Assembly: GCF_006517275.1 (NCBI RefSeq)
Contig: NZ_CP041191.1
Location: 496,001-560,000, forward strand
From: Labrenzia sp. PHM005
Lineage (GTDB): Bacteria; Pseudomonadota; Alphaproteobacteria; Rhizobiales; Stappiaceae
DNA length: 64,000 nt
Reading direction: 5' to 3'
Both the position numbers and the translations under genes were made by a program. This document shows positions 52,026-60,995 of the stretch, in pieces. The notes beneath the pieces are model-generated. The model saw only the letters and a program-made list of their open reading frames with translations, had not been told where the DNA came from and made no database searches. The number at the start of each line of letters is the position of its first letter. Position 1 is the first letter of the stretch.

Positions 52026-53644
52026 GCAGTCCCCTCAGCGAATTCTTTGCGAAGGGTCAGTTTCGACACCTTGCCGGTTGCGGTCAGTGGCAAGGCATCG
52101 ACGTAAACAACGTCATCGGGCAGCTGCCATTTGGCAAAATGTTCTGCCAGCATATCGATGAGCTCGTCCTTGTTAGGTTGTGCCCCATCCCGGCCTTGCA
52201 CAATGAGAAGCGGGCGCTCGTCCCATTTCGGATGCGGAACCGCAATTACTGCGCAACTCGCCACTTCCGGATGGGACATGACGATGTTTTCCAAATCCAG
52301 CGAACTGATCCATTCACCACCCGACTTGATCAGATCTTTCGAGCGGTCAGTGATCACCAAAAAGCCGTCATCGGTGATGGCAGCGATGTCGCCGGTGCAA
52401 AACCAGCCCTCAGCATCAAACACCTGCTCAGAGGCTTCAGCGTTCTCAAAATAACCGGAGGTGATCGTGTTGCCGCGCACATAGAGATGGCCCGGCGTCT
52501 TGCCGTCATGCGGTAGGCGGTTGCCTTCATCATCAACAATCTTCAAGTCCACACCGAAAACCCGTCGGCCCTGGGACTGTTTGCGGTCAATACGGTCGCT
52601 CAAGCTCCAGTCGTCCATGCTCGGCGGCAGGTTACCCTGCGTACCTAACGGGCTCATCTCCGTCATGCCCCAAGCATGACAGACATTCACATTTCGACTT
52701 TCAAAACCCTCGATTAGCGAGCGCGGTGCGGCGGATCCGCCAACGACAATGTCTCCCAGACCTTCCGGCAAACGGCCTCGCTGATTGATTTCATTCATGA
52801 GACCTAGCCAAACTGTCGGAACGCCCCAAGCTGAGAAAACCTTTTCGCGGTCCAGAAGATCAAACAGGCTTTTCCCGTCCAATGCACCGCCCGGGAAAAT
52901 CATGCTGGCACCGGACAACGGCGCTGAATAGGGCAAGCCCCAGGCATTTACATGGAAGAGCGGCACGACAGGCAGAATTTTGCTGCCTTCTTGAAGCACC
53001 TTGGGAAGCGTTACACATAGACTGTAAGCATGCAGAACCGTGGAGCGGTGCGTATAGAGTGTTCCCTTGGGATTTCCGGTAGTGCCGGAGGTGTAACACA
53101 GGCCCGCGGCAGTATCTTCGGGGAAGTCCGGCCAGTCCATCGACTGGGACTGACCCTCCAGGATTTCCTCATAACAAAGAACACCATCCAGAGATGTCTC
53201 CGGCATATGCGCCCGGTCTGTCATAATGACGACCCTAAGGTCTGCCGGCAGGTGCTCGCGCAGCTTTTCAATGATCGGCACAAACGTCACATCGGTAAAC
53301 AGCAGCCGGTCCTTTGCATGATTGATGATGTAAATCATCTGCTCGGCCGACAAGCGCGGGTTGATCGTGTGGCAGACGCCCCCGATCCCGGAGATGCCAT
53401 AATAGAGTTCAAAATGCCGGTAGCCGTTCCAGGCCAGGGTTGCGACCCGGTCGCCAAGCCCGATCCCTAAGCCTTGAAGCCCATGAGCCAATTGCGCGAT
53501 CCGTCCGGTTGTTTCCTTGTAGGTTGTCCGGTGGATGTCGCCTTCGGTCCTGACCGAAACGATTTCGCTGTCTGGAAACGTATCCGCAGCAAATGTGATG
53601 AGGTCCGCAATTTTCAGCGGACGATGCATCATCTGTCCCTTCAT
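52022..53644 (-). CDS. Acyl-CoA synthetase (AMP-binding, FadD/AlkK-like)
   Basis: 540 residues. ANL superfamily ligase with GLCYTSGTTGNPKGTLYTH as the P-loop, AWGMTEMSPLGT (A5), GWFCTGDIAAI (A7), DRSKDLIKSGGEWIS (A8) and LTATGKVSKLTLR with the A10 lysine. It activates a medium/long-chain or branched fatty acid with ATP and CoA. First gene of the seven-gene operon, with a strong GGAGGAAA ribosome-binding site. An extended dyad 50-90 bp upstream may be the operator of the operon. Confidence 0.93.
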   Translation of the reverse strand: MKGQMMHRPLKIADLITFAADTFPDSEIVSVRTEGDIHRTTYKETTGRIAQLAHGLQGLGIGLGDRVATLAWNGYRHFELYYGISGIGGVCHTINPRLSAEQMIYIINHAKDRLLFTDVTFVPIIEKLREHLPADLRVVIMTDRAHMPETSLDGVLCYEEILEGQSQSMDWPDFPEDTAAGLCYTSGTTGNPKGTLYTHRSTVLHAYSLCVTLPKVLQEGSKILPVVPLFHVNAWGLPYSAPLSGASMIFPGGALDGKSLFDLLDREKVFSAWGVPTVWLGLMNEINQRGRLPEGLGDIVVGGSAAPRSLIEGFESRNVNVCHAWGMTEMSPLGTQGNLPPSMDDWSLSDRIDRKQSQGRRVFGVDLKIVDDEGNRLPHDGKTPGHLYVRGNTITSGYFENAEASEQVFDAEGWFCTGDIAAITDDGFLVITDRSKDLIKSGGEWISSLDLENIVMSHPEVASCAVIAVPHPKWDERPLLIVQGRDGAQPNKDELIDMLAEHFAKWQLPDDVVYVDALPLTATGKVSKLTLRKEFAEGTA

Positions 53645-53950
53645 GTGTTTCCTCCCAAAAACACTAAAGTAATTATCCCGCGATCATAGGCAGGTTTTTC
53701 AAGGTGAGACAAACGTCTCCTTGAGAAAAATGCCCTGCCGCAACGTCGGCCTGACTTGCAGCGCAATCGACTGCCAAACATTCTAAGGTTACGAAGCCGT
53801 TCGCAAGCGAATCAATTGCTGGGCGGTACCCACTTAGAAAGTGGCAACACCGTCCGCGGTCACCTTACGGCCAGTCTGAGGCGCCTGATAATTCTACTAA
53901 GGATCGAGTTGAAATGCAGTTCAACTGCGCTAGCAGCGGTCGAGGTCGGC
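53645..53950. promoter_or_regulatory. Promoter region of the acyl-CoA degradation operon
   Basis: No gene is evident. The clearest element is the dyad at 53695-53730 (separate entry). The remaining part toward the YegS-like gene shows nothing I can name; an open frame on the plus strand there has no family pattern. Confidence 0.4.
53695..53730. promoter_or_regulatory. Candidate operator: extended dyad with GAGAC-AAAC-GTCTC core
   Basis: The core GAGACAAACGTCTC (53706-53719) is a 5-bp perfect dyad around AAAC, extended outward by AAGG/CCTT and by T and A runs on the two sides. Located 51-86 bp before the acyl-CoA synthetase start, it suits a TetR-type fatty-acid regulator. Flanking runs are T on the left and A on the right, so on either strand the hairpin is not followed by a U-tract and is not a terminator. 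Confidence 0.4.
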
Positions 53951-54859
53951 TTAGCGAATGAGATTGATCCGGGCCGGATGGGTTTCGATTGCAAGACGAG
54001 TTTCATGGAGTGGTTCACCGTCAAGGTTCATCTGGATCTCGTCGCGCGTCTCAATCGTCACCGACCGCACCCGGCGCATGATCGCAATGTCCTGAAGGCG
54101 TGCTGGATCGCCCTCGAATAAGACCGCAAGCAATTCCGAGACTTTTCCCCGGTCGGGCATCGGCAGGATGGTCAAGTCCAGCAAACCATCGTCCAATTTG
54201 GCTTTGGGGCACAAGCGGATCCCGCCTCCCGCGCGGCGGCCATTGCCAATAGCAAGCGCCAGAAACGCGCCTTCCCATTGAAACCCTTCGGCTTCAATGC
54301 GCCCAGCGGAGGCGGCCAATTCTGAAAACCGGTGCAGCCCTGTGAAGAGATAGGCTGCCCCGCCAAACATTTTCTTCAGTTTGGGATCGGTTTGTGAGGT
54401 CACCTTGGTGCCAAAGCCGCCGGTTGCCATATTTACAAACACCCGGCCATTCACAGTGCCGATATCGGTCGGCTTTGGCGTCGCCCGGGCGGCAAAACGT
54501 AAACACGACATGATATCGGCCGGGTCTAGCCGGATGTGCCGGGCAAAGTCGTTGGCCGTTCCGAGCGGCAAAACTGCAAAAGCAAAGGGTGGAACCTCAT
54601 TGCCCGGCAACTGACCCAACACACCATCAACCACTTCATGGATCGTGCCGTCTCCGCCAGCACTCACCAGGACGTCGATTTTTGCCTCCTGATGCTCCCG
54701 CAATGCCTCTGCTGCAAACCTTTCCGTGTCTCCGGCCTCATACGTCACCCGGACAGAGACTTCATGGCCCATGGCCCGAACCGCTTCGACGGCAGAGCGG
54801 ACATCAACCCGCCCTGCGGATTTGCCGTTGAGGATGAGGCGCAGGTGACGTTTGTTCAA
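53951..54859 (-). CDS. YegS/DagK-like lipid kinase
   Basis: 302 residues. LRLILNGKSAG opens the diacylglycerol-kinase catalytic domain, VLVSAGGDGTIHEVVDG (about residues 62-78) is the GGDGT nucleotide motif, and AVLPLGTANDFARHI is the second conserved block. The C-terminal domain has GNGRRAGGGIRLCPKAKLDDGLLDL, typical of YegS. It phosphorylates diacylglycerol or another lipid at the inner membrane. It starts 25 bp after the LysR regulator gene ends, same strand, but a regulatory link is not obvious. Confidence 0.9.
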   Translation of the reverse strand: MNKRHLRLILNGKSAGRVDVRSAVEAVRAMGHEVSVRVTYEAGDTERFAAEALREHQEAKIDVLVSAGGDGTIHEVVDGVLGQLPGNEVPPFAFAVLPLGTANDFARHIRLDPADIMSCLRFAARATPKPTDIGTVNGRVFVNMATGGFGTKVTSQTDPKLKKMFGGAAYLFTGLHRFSELAASAGRIEAEGFQWEGAFLALAIGNGRRAGGGIRLCPKAKLDDGLLDLTILPMPDRGKVSELLAVLFEGDPARLQDIAIMRRVRSVTIETRDEIQMNLDGEPLHETRLAIETHPARINLIR

Positions 54860-54884
54860 ACTGATCTCCTAAGGTTCAAGGAAA

Positions 54885-55808
54885 TTATCCAGGCAACATG
54901 GTTTCGCGATCCGTGCGGGCCGATCTCGCCTCTTCCGCCAGCCATTTGCGGAAGGCGGCCACAACCGGTCGCATGGTCCGGCCTTCCGGATAGACAAAGA
55001 AATAGGCTGTCTCATGGCCGGGTGCGATATCGAACAGGCGCACCAAACGGCCAGAGGCCAGTTCCTGTTCAATGAAAAACCGCGGGATCAAGGCAGCACC
55101 GGCATGGTGGATCGCCGCTTCCGTGATCATGACGAATTGTTCGAATCGGGCACCTTGAAAGGCTGTGTCCGTTTCTACGCCCGCGCTGTCGAACCATTGC
55201 CGCCAGGCCAAAGGCCGGGTCGCCAACTGCAGGCGCGGGACACGCGTTAAGTCTTTTGGTGTACGGATATTGTGCCGGTCTCGGAAAGCCCGGGACGCCA
55301 CCGGAATGACTTCCTCATCAAACAGCTTTTCTGCAATTGCGCCGGCCCAAACCGGATCACCATGGTGAATTGCCCCGTCGAAGGGTTCTTCGTCAAAGTC
55401 AAACGGCTGCAAACGTACACTGAGATTTAATCCAGCATCCGGATATCGGCGGGCGAAGTCAGCAATCCTTGGCGCCAGCCAACGCGTACCGAAGGTTGGT
55501 AAAACCGCAAGATTGAGCACGTCCGCACTGCCGGCATAAGACATGACCTGGCGCGTCGCCGCTGTCATTTGCTCCAAAGCACCCCGAATATCATGAAGAT
55601 AAAGACGCCCCGCATCGGTCAAGACAATGCGTTGACGCACCCGGCGGAACAGCTCCACACCTAGCCGGTCTTCCAGATGACGCACCTGTTTCGAGACAGC
55701 CCCTTGCGTCAGATGCAGTTCTTCTGCCGCACGGGTGAAGCTCAAGTGCCTGGCCGCACATTCAAATGCGATCAGCGTATCGGCCGGCGGCACAAAAGCC
55801 CGCTTCAT
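54885..55808 (-). CDS. LysR-type transcriptional regulator divergent from gcdH
   Basis: 307 residues from ATG 55808 (AAGGAAAGAG upstream; frame open to 55916). The winged HTH reads HLSFTRAAEELHLTQGAVSKQVRHLE with TDAGRLYLHDIR, in the GcvA-like branch. The effector domain follows: VLNLAVLPTFGTRWLAPRI and GDPVWAGAIAEKLFDEEVIPVASR. It is divergent from glutaryl-CoA dehydrogenase across about 165 bp, the usual arrangement for a LysR activator and its target, so it probably controls gcdH in response to a glutarate/lysine-pathway metabolite. Confidence 0.9.
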   Translation of the reverse strand: MKRAFVPPADTLIAFECAARHLSFTRAAEELHLTQGAVSKQVRHLEDRLGVELFRRVRQRIVLTDAGRLYLHDIRGALEQMTAATRQVMSYAGSADVLNLAVLPTFGTRWLAPRIADFARRYPDAGLNLSVRLQPFDFDEEPFDGAIHHGDPVWAGAIAEKLFDEEVIPVASRAFRDRHNIRTPKDLTRVPRLQLATRPLAWRQWFDSAGVETDTAFQGARFEQFVMITEAAIHHAGAALIPRFFIEQELASGRLVRLFDIAPGHETAYFFVYPEGRTMRPVVAAFRKWLAEEARSARTDRETMLPG

Positions 55809-55973
55809 CTCTCTTTCCTTCACTTCATTCCATTTCGTCATGAATGATGGAGAAGGTTTCGCTTTTCTGCAAATGAATTTTGGGTATTTTTGCCGGAAAT
55901 AGAATGACCTGCCCAACTAAGGGTGCCCTTCGAACGATAGCGGCCGGCATATTCGCGGCCCGGGAGATCCATT

Positions 55974-57191
55974 ATGAATGCACCGGCAAATGTAAAATCG
56001 TCCCCTGCTGGCGGCGGCACCTTCAATTGGCAGGACCCGTTCCGCCTGCGCGATCAGCTGAAGGAAGACGAGCAGCTGATCATGGATACTGCGCACGCCT
56101 ATGCGCAGGACAAGCTTCTGCCACGTGTCATTGAAGCTTACCGCGAAGAAAAGACCGACCGGGAAATCTTCAATGAAATGGGCGAACTGGGCCTGCTTGG
56201 CGTTACCCTTCCGGAAGAATATGGCGGTGCTGGTGCGTCCTATGTTGCCTATGGCCTGGTGGCACGTGAAGTTGAAAGGGTCGACAGCGGCTACCGCTCC
56301 ATGATGAGCGTCCAGTCCTCTCTCGTCATGTATCCGATCTACGCCTATGGCTCGGAAGAGCAACGCAAAAAGTACCTACCGAAACTGGCCAGTGGTGAAT
56401 TTGTCGGCTGCTTTGGCTTGACCGAGCCGGACGCAGGATCTGACCCGGCCGGCATGCGCACCCGTGCAGAAAAAATCGACGGCGGCTACAAGCTCACCGG
56501 TTCGAAAATGTGGATCTCCAATTCTCCGATTGCGGATGTCTTTGTGGTCTGGGCGAAATCCGAAGCCCATGATGGCGCCATCCGCGGTTTTGTCCTTGAA
56601 AAAGGCATGAAAGGCCTCAGCGCACCGAAAGTTGGCGGCAAACTCTCCCTTCGTGCCTCGATCACCGGCGAAATCGTCATGGACAACGTCGAAGTCGGCG
56701 AAGATGCCCTCTTACCGAATGTGTCCGGCCTGAAAGGCCCGTTTGGCTGCCTCAACCGCGCCCGCTACGGTATCGCCTGGGGTTCCATGGGTGCTGCGGA
56801 AGACTGCTGGACCCGGGCTCGCCAATACGGCCTCGACCGCGAACAGTTCGGCCGCCCACTGGCACAAACCCAGCTGTTTCAGAAAAAACTGGCCGACATG
56901 CAGACTGAAATCTCTCTAGGCCTTCAGGCCGCGCTGCGAGTTGGTCAGCTGTTCGACGCTGGTCAGATGGCGCCAGAAATGATCTCCATCATCAAGCGCA
57001 ACAACTGTGGCAAGGCCCTGGACATTGCCCGTCAAGCCCGCGACATGCATGGCGGCAACGGAATTTCCGAGGAATACCATGTCATGCGCCATGCCCAGAA
57101 CCTGGAAACGGTCAACACCTACGAGGGCACGCACGATGTTCATGCCCTGATCCTCGGCCGTGCCCAGACCGGCTTGCAGGCATTTTTCTAA
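55974..57191 (+). CDS. gcdH: Glutaryl-CoA dehydrogenase
   Basis: 405 residues. Acyl-CoA dehydrogenase family with the glutaryl-CoA subtype pattern: [13 protein letters not shown] at the N-terminus, [55 protein letters not shown], and at the end [17 protein letters not shown] with the catalytic base Glu near 384 in [16 protein letters not shown]. Arg in [11 protein letters not shown] is in the expected region for glutaryl recognition. It oxidises and decarboxylates glutaryl-CoA to crotonyl-CoA in lysine, tryptophan and glutarate breakdown. A terminator follows at 57208. A LysR gene is divergent. Confidence 0.94.
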   Translation: MNAPANVKSSPAGGGTFNWQDPFRLRDQLKEDEQLIMDTAHAYAQDKLLPRVIEAYREEKTDREIFNEMGELGLLGVTLPEEYGGAGASYVAYGLVAREVERVDSGYRSMMSVQSSLVMYPIYAYGSEEQRKKYLPKLASGEFVGCFGLTEPDAGSDPAGMRTRAEKIDGGYKLTGSKMWISNSPIADVFVVWAKSEAHDGAIRGFVLEKGMKGLSAPKVGGKLSLRASITGEIVMDNVEVGEDALLPNVSGLKGPFGCLNRARYGIAWGSMGAAEDCWTRARQYGLDREQFGRPLAQTQLFQKKLADMQTEISLGLQAALRVGQLFDAGQMAPEMISIIKRNNCGKALDIARQARDMHGGNGISEEYHVMRHAQNLETVNTYEGTHDVHALILGRAQTGLQAFF

Positions 57192-57207
57192 GATTTTTCT
57201 TCCTTGA

Positions 57208-57238
57208 GAAGCGGGCTACTCAGCCCGCTTCATTTTTC
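57208..57238 (+). terminator. Intrinsic terminator after gcdH
   Basis: A perfect 10-bp stem, GAAGCGGGCT/AGCCCGCTTC (57208-57217 with 57222-57231) and a 4-base loop, is followed by ATTTTTC. It lies 17 bp after the gcdH stop, so the oxidase gene at 57250 is reached only by read-through or its own promoter. Confidence 0.85.
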
Positions 57239-57249
57239 TCGGGGGCCAA

Positions 57250-58431
57250 ATGGCAAACCAAACTGCGGATGCCGTGATTATTGGCGGAGCCGTGATGGGC
57301 TCGTCTGTGGCGTGCCATCTCGCCCAGCGCGATGATTTTTCCGGACGGATCGTCGTCGTCGAAGCCGACCCAACTTACGAGATCTGTGCGTCCGCCCGGT
57401 CTGCGGCCTCCATCCGCCAGCAATTTTCCAGCGCAATCAACATCGAAATTTCGCTCTATGGCATCCGCTTTCTGCGCGAGATCGGCGCTGCACTCGCCGT
57501 TGATGGCGACCAGCCCGCCATCGATCTTCATGAAGGCGGCTATCTGTTTCTGGCGACGCCGGACAAACTGTCCATCCTTGAGGAAAATCATAAGCTTCAG
57601 CAGGAGCTTGGCGCGAATATCGGGTTTTATGACGCGGCCGGACTATCCGAGAAATTCCCTTGGTTGAACACGGACGATCTAACCGCCGGCTGCCACGGGA
57701 TCACGGGCGAGGGCTGGTTCGATGGTTACGGCCTGATGCAGGCCTTCCGCAAAAAGGCCCGTTCTCTTGGTGTTGACTATGTGTCCGGAAAAGCAGGTGT
57801 TGAACGCACATCGAACAGCGATTGGACGGTCCATCTGCCCGACGGGTCCACCATCAGCACTCCTGTTGTAGTCAACTGTGCGGGTGCGTCTGGGGGCGCC
57901 GAAATTTGCCGTCAGGCTGGGATCGACGTGCCCATCGTGGCCAAAAAACGCTGTGTCTTTACCTTCGAATGCCGCGATCAGCTTGAGCGGGTGCCGCTTT
58001 TGATCGATCCGACCGGCACCTATGTGCGTCCTGAAGGAACCGGCTATATCTGCGGCTCTGCGCCACCGGAAGATCAGGATCCGGACTGCTCCGATTTTGA
58101 CGTCGATTACGGTCTATTTGAAGAGCACATCTGGCCGGTTCTGGCTACGCGCGTTCCGGCCTTTGAAGCGATCAAGCCCGGTGCGGCTTGGGCCGGAACC
58201 TATGACATGAACCTTTTTGATCACAATGCTTTCCTGGGCACTGTCCCGGATATCGACGGGTTTTATCTGGCACTCGGATTTTCTGGTCACGGGTTACAGC
58301 AATCGCCAGCCGTCGGCCGCGGCCTCGCCGAACTGATTGCAGCCGGCAGCTATCAGACCCTTGATCTGACGCCTTTATCTATCGAGCGATTGGCCGCTGA
58401 CCAGCCGATCATCGAGAAGAACGTGGTCTAG
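57250..58431 (+). CDS. FAD-dependent oxidoreductase, DAO family (amine/amino-acid oxidase-like)
   Basis: 393 residues. ADAVIIGGAVMGSSVACHL is the FAD-binding GxGxxG-like start (here GGAVMG), followed by VVVEADPTYEICASARSAASIRQQF, where an acidic residue ends the second beta strand and the SARSA segment contacts FAD as in sarcosine/dimethylglycine oxidases. FYLALGFSGHGLQQSPAVGRGLAELI is the C-terminal FAD segment. It would oxidise a secondary amine or D-amino acid. Sarcosine, the creatinase product, is a possible substrate, but the genes are 20 kb apart. The start follows GGGGGCCAA closely. Confidence 0.87.
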   Translation: MANQTADAVIIGGAVMGSSVACHLAQRDDFSGRIVVVEADPTYEICASARSAASIRQQFSSAINIEISLYGIRFLREIGAALAVDGDQPAIDLHEGGYLFLATPDKLSILEENHKLQQELGANIGFYDAAGLSEKFPWLNTDDLTAGCHGITGEGWFDGYGLMQAFRKKARSLGVDYVSGKAGVERTSNSDWTVHLPDGSTISTPVVVNCAGASGGAEICRQAGIDVPIVAKKRCVFTFECRDQLERVPLLIDPTGTYVRPEGTGYICGSAPPEDQDPDCSDFDVDYGLFEEHIWPVLATRVPAFEAIKPGAAWAGTYDMNLFDHNAFLGTVPDIDGFYLALGFSGHGLQQSPAVGRGLAELIAAGSYQTLDLTPLSIERLAADQPIIEKNVV

Positions 58432-58753
58432 GCGCAAGTTACACAAGGCCATTTTCGCTTTGCCCCAAAGCGAAATAGATCGGCAATTGAATTCCGAAAT
58501 TGTTTTGATTTTTAAATGAAGGCAGGCTGCCTTTAAGGCCTCGTCAGGTAGACGAAGCTTGGCTGCTCCAACAATGTTCGCGCTCTAGCCCAGTGCAGAA
58601 GACAGAAATAGGTCTGGTGAGAGTCTTGCTCGGCGGGTTTTAGGCAGCAAGTCAGCTTCCGTGATAGTATTCAGTTGAAACTGTCTCGTCAGTCTGGTTT
58701 TCGAACCGAATTCACCTAAGAGTAATTTTTTGTGTTCATTGAGATTTCTCGCA
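58432..58753. other. Gap after the oxidase gene, with one stem-loop
   Basis: No gene. At 58453-58475 a perfect 10-bp stem (TTTCGCTTTG/CAAAGCGAAA) with a 3-base loop lies 22 bp after the oxidase stop and probably marks its transcript end, although no strong T-run follows. The remainder is AT-richer and contains the promoter of the next gene. Confidence 0.5.
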
Positions 58754-59614
58754 ATGAGGAGAGCTTGGGTGTTTTTTGGGCTAAGTACTAATTCGATATT
58801 GCGGCCACAATATTTGACCGGCGCAACTCTGGGCGCCTTTGTGTTTGGGATCGCGACATCTGTACTTCTGCCTTCAAATGTCTATTCCCAAGAAAAGAGC
58901 AAATTTTCAATTGTTTATGCTGCCGATTGGCCACCCATATCATACGGAGTCGGCGGAGAGGTCGATGGGATTCTACCGCGTTTGATGGGCAAAATATTTA
59001 CCGGAAACAATATCGTTGAAGTTGTTCATCATGGACTTCCGTGGGAACGGGCGCAGCATTTGTTTCGCCAGGGGAAGGTCGACGCGATGGTGGCCACGCC
59101 CACCACAAAGCGTTTGTCACATTCTGCGCGAAGCGCCGAAATTGCGATCCAAATTCCTTTTCAACCAATTGTTCGTCAGGGCAGCGAACTGGCAGACATA
59201 AGCCTGTTTGATGAGGACCTGAGCGCCCTGAAACATTACCGCTTTTGCGATGTTCTCGGGAATGGGTGGGCCAAAGAGTTTTATGGAAAAAGAGATATCA
59301 AGTATTCAGTCGCACCAACAATAGAGCATTGTATTCAACAACTTAACTTGAATCGTGTAGACATTGTGATTCATGCCCTTCCAGTATTAGAAGTCATCAG
59401 AGCTAAACTTGATTTGGAGATAGAATTGGAGATTCTTGATCTAACAGTAGATGGTGGTCATAGGTTTCCATTGATGGTTTCGAATAAATTCGAAGATCAA
59501 AAACGAGTCCTAGACAGTTTTGACACCAAGGTCACAGATTGGCAGCGGACAAACCGGCTAAATGAAATTATGGAAGAATTGGTGAATATGGAGAAGCAAA
59601 AAGTAGGATCGTGA
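58754..59614 (+). CDS. Orphan solute-binding protein, family 3-like
   Basis: About 286 residues. A hydrophobic segment (TGATLGAFVFGIATSVLL) is a signal peptide or anchor. The mature part reads FSIVYAADWPPISYGVGGEVDGILPRLM and VDAMVATPTTKRL, the pattern of family 3 solute-binding proteins, and ends in a charged helix. No transporter genes accompany it. Codon use and composition are AT-richer than neighbours, hinting at acquisition. Start is uncertain: ATG 58754 is used, GTG 58769 has a better AGGAGAG site, and the frame opens at TTG 58730. It may be a sensor-type or degenerate binding protein. Confidence 0.7.
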   Translation: MRRAWVFFGLSTNSILRPQYLTGATLGAFVFGIATSVLLPSNVYSQEKSKFSIVYAADWPPISYGVGGEVDGILPRLMGKIFTGNNIVEVVHHGLPWERAQHLFRQGKVDAMVATPTTKRLSHSARSAEIAIQIPFQPIVRQGSELADISLFDEDLSALKHYRFCDVLGNGWAKEFYGKRDIKYSVAPTIEHCIQQLNLNRVDIVIHALPVLEVIRAKLDLEIELEILDLTVDGGHRFPLMVSNKFEDQKRVLDSFDTKVTDWQRTNRLNEIMEELVNMEKQKVGS

Positions 59615-59644
59615 ATATTCTTACTTATCTATTTGAAATCGAAT

Positions 59645-60625
59645 TCATTCCGCTACTTGCAGAGCCGACTTCGAGCCTTGTCCATCATCACTCTCCGCCT
59701 CTTCAGAAGCACCATCTAATACTTCATCAAAACCGTCACTTTCCGGCTCGGCGACAGTCATTTCATCGGCTGGGGACGTTTCCGTTTCTAAATCCTCACC
59801 TACCGCCGACCCATCAGCCGATCGAAGAGCCTCACCTTTCATCTCTGCCCAGTCGACCGCCCTGGAAAAACAGTCCTCAAGGAACGCGCTTAGCCTCTGG
59901 ATGCGGGTTTTGTCCGGTTCAAACGGTGGTGATTCGTGCCGCAGATAGGCCCGCTGGGCAAACAACAACGTCAACGCATGAAGACCCAGGTCCGGCCGCC
60001 CAAAGGACTGGGTCAAAAATCCACCCTTCACCATCTCGTCAACGCCAACCGTATAGCCCTTCTGGCTTTTGAAAGAGCCGACCAGCAAATTGCGCAGATC
60101 CGGATCGCACGAAGTGCCATCCATGCTGCCAACGCTGATCACCGGCAAACCTTTGTCAGTCACCCCCTTGATCGTTGAGCGCATCGACTGACAATCCAGC
60201 ACAATAACCTTGTGGTGAAGTTTGAGAAGCCTGTCCACCTGTTGGCGCAGAGCCTTCAGGAAGGGCGTTGAAAACAGCAACACACGTTGTTCGACTTCTG
60301 TTTCTCCCGGCTCCTCCCCCTCTAGATAGAGCCGCTTTCCGTCCAGCGTTGTGACAGGACATAATGCGGAGGCCGGATCTTCAGATACATTCAGTGGTGT
60401 TTCCGGGTCGCGGTCGAGATCGATGACATACCGCGACACGGTTGATCTAACGACGGTTGCGTCAAGGTCCGGACTGAAACGCATGACATCTTCAAGGCGC
60501 CAGGAGACATCCGTCTGCAGCCGCCCGGTCGCATTTAACCGGCGTTCAACAACAGCAGGAATCTCCGTCCCGCTGTGTGGCAGGCATAAAACAAGTGGAC
60601 TCTGCCCCTCATCTATCAAAATCAT
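59645..60625 (-). CDS. N-formylglutamate amidohydrolase family protein
   Basis: 326 residues. SPLVLCLPHSGTEIPA contains the PHSG metal-ligand motif of the FGase family, with YVIDLDRDPETPLN and IVLDCQSMRS completing the usual blocks, and MVKGGFLTQSFGRP near the end. It would hydrolyse N-formyl-L-glutamate to glutamate and formate, as in histidine degradation, but no hut genes are adjacent. The last 50-60 residues are a strongly acidic tail (Glu/Asp/Ser-rich), not part of the usual domain. It is divergent from the aminotransferase gene. Confidence 0.85.
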   Translation of the reverse strand: MILIDEGQSPLVLCLPHSGTEIPAVVERRLNATGRLQTDVSWRLEDVMRFSPDLDATVVRSTVSRYVIDLDRDPETPLNVSEDPASALCPVTTLDGKRLYLEGEEPGETEVEQRVLLFSTPFLKALRQQVDRLLKLHHKVIVLDCQSMRSTIKGVTDKGLPVISVGSMDGTSCDPDLRNLLVGSFKSQKGYTVGVDEMVKGGFLTQSFGRPDLGLHALTLLFAQRAYLRHESPPFEPDKTRIQRLSAFLEDCFSRAVDWAEMKGEALRSADGSAVGEDLETETSPADEMTVAEPESDGFDEVLDGASEEAESDDGQGSKSALQVAE

Positions 60626-60995
60626 GCTGCACCGCCTAATTGACGATCCCGACGTGTCGTTACCTTGGATAATTTCCTTTGCGGAAACAAGACAATTTCG
60701 AGCCGCTGTGCCCGCGAGGTCTTCTCACGAGGAGAGCCACCGGGGATCTTTTATTAAATACAACAAATTATTCATTATCGACAAAATACGCACATATCGT
60801 CGCAACTGGCAATCAGGCCAATCGATCACAAAGATGGCAATTATCGACGTTGGAGGCAAACATCCATCGGCCTGACAAAGTCCTCTTGACCGGCGCTGAT
60901 CAGCGCGCGATGTTGCACGAAACCTACCCGGCCCGCGTGGCTGCATTACTTTCAGCTCCGTAAGGGCACAGCCCTAATCACATGAGGACACCGCC
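60626..60995. promoter_or_regulatory. Divergent promoter region between FGase and aminotransferase genes
   Basis: No gene. An AT-rich block at about 60750-60790 is the best promoter candidate. A 9-bp direct repeat ATTATCGAC occurs at 60775-60783 and 60841-60849. The aminotransferase start has a GAGGA ribosome-binding site. Confidence 0.4.
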
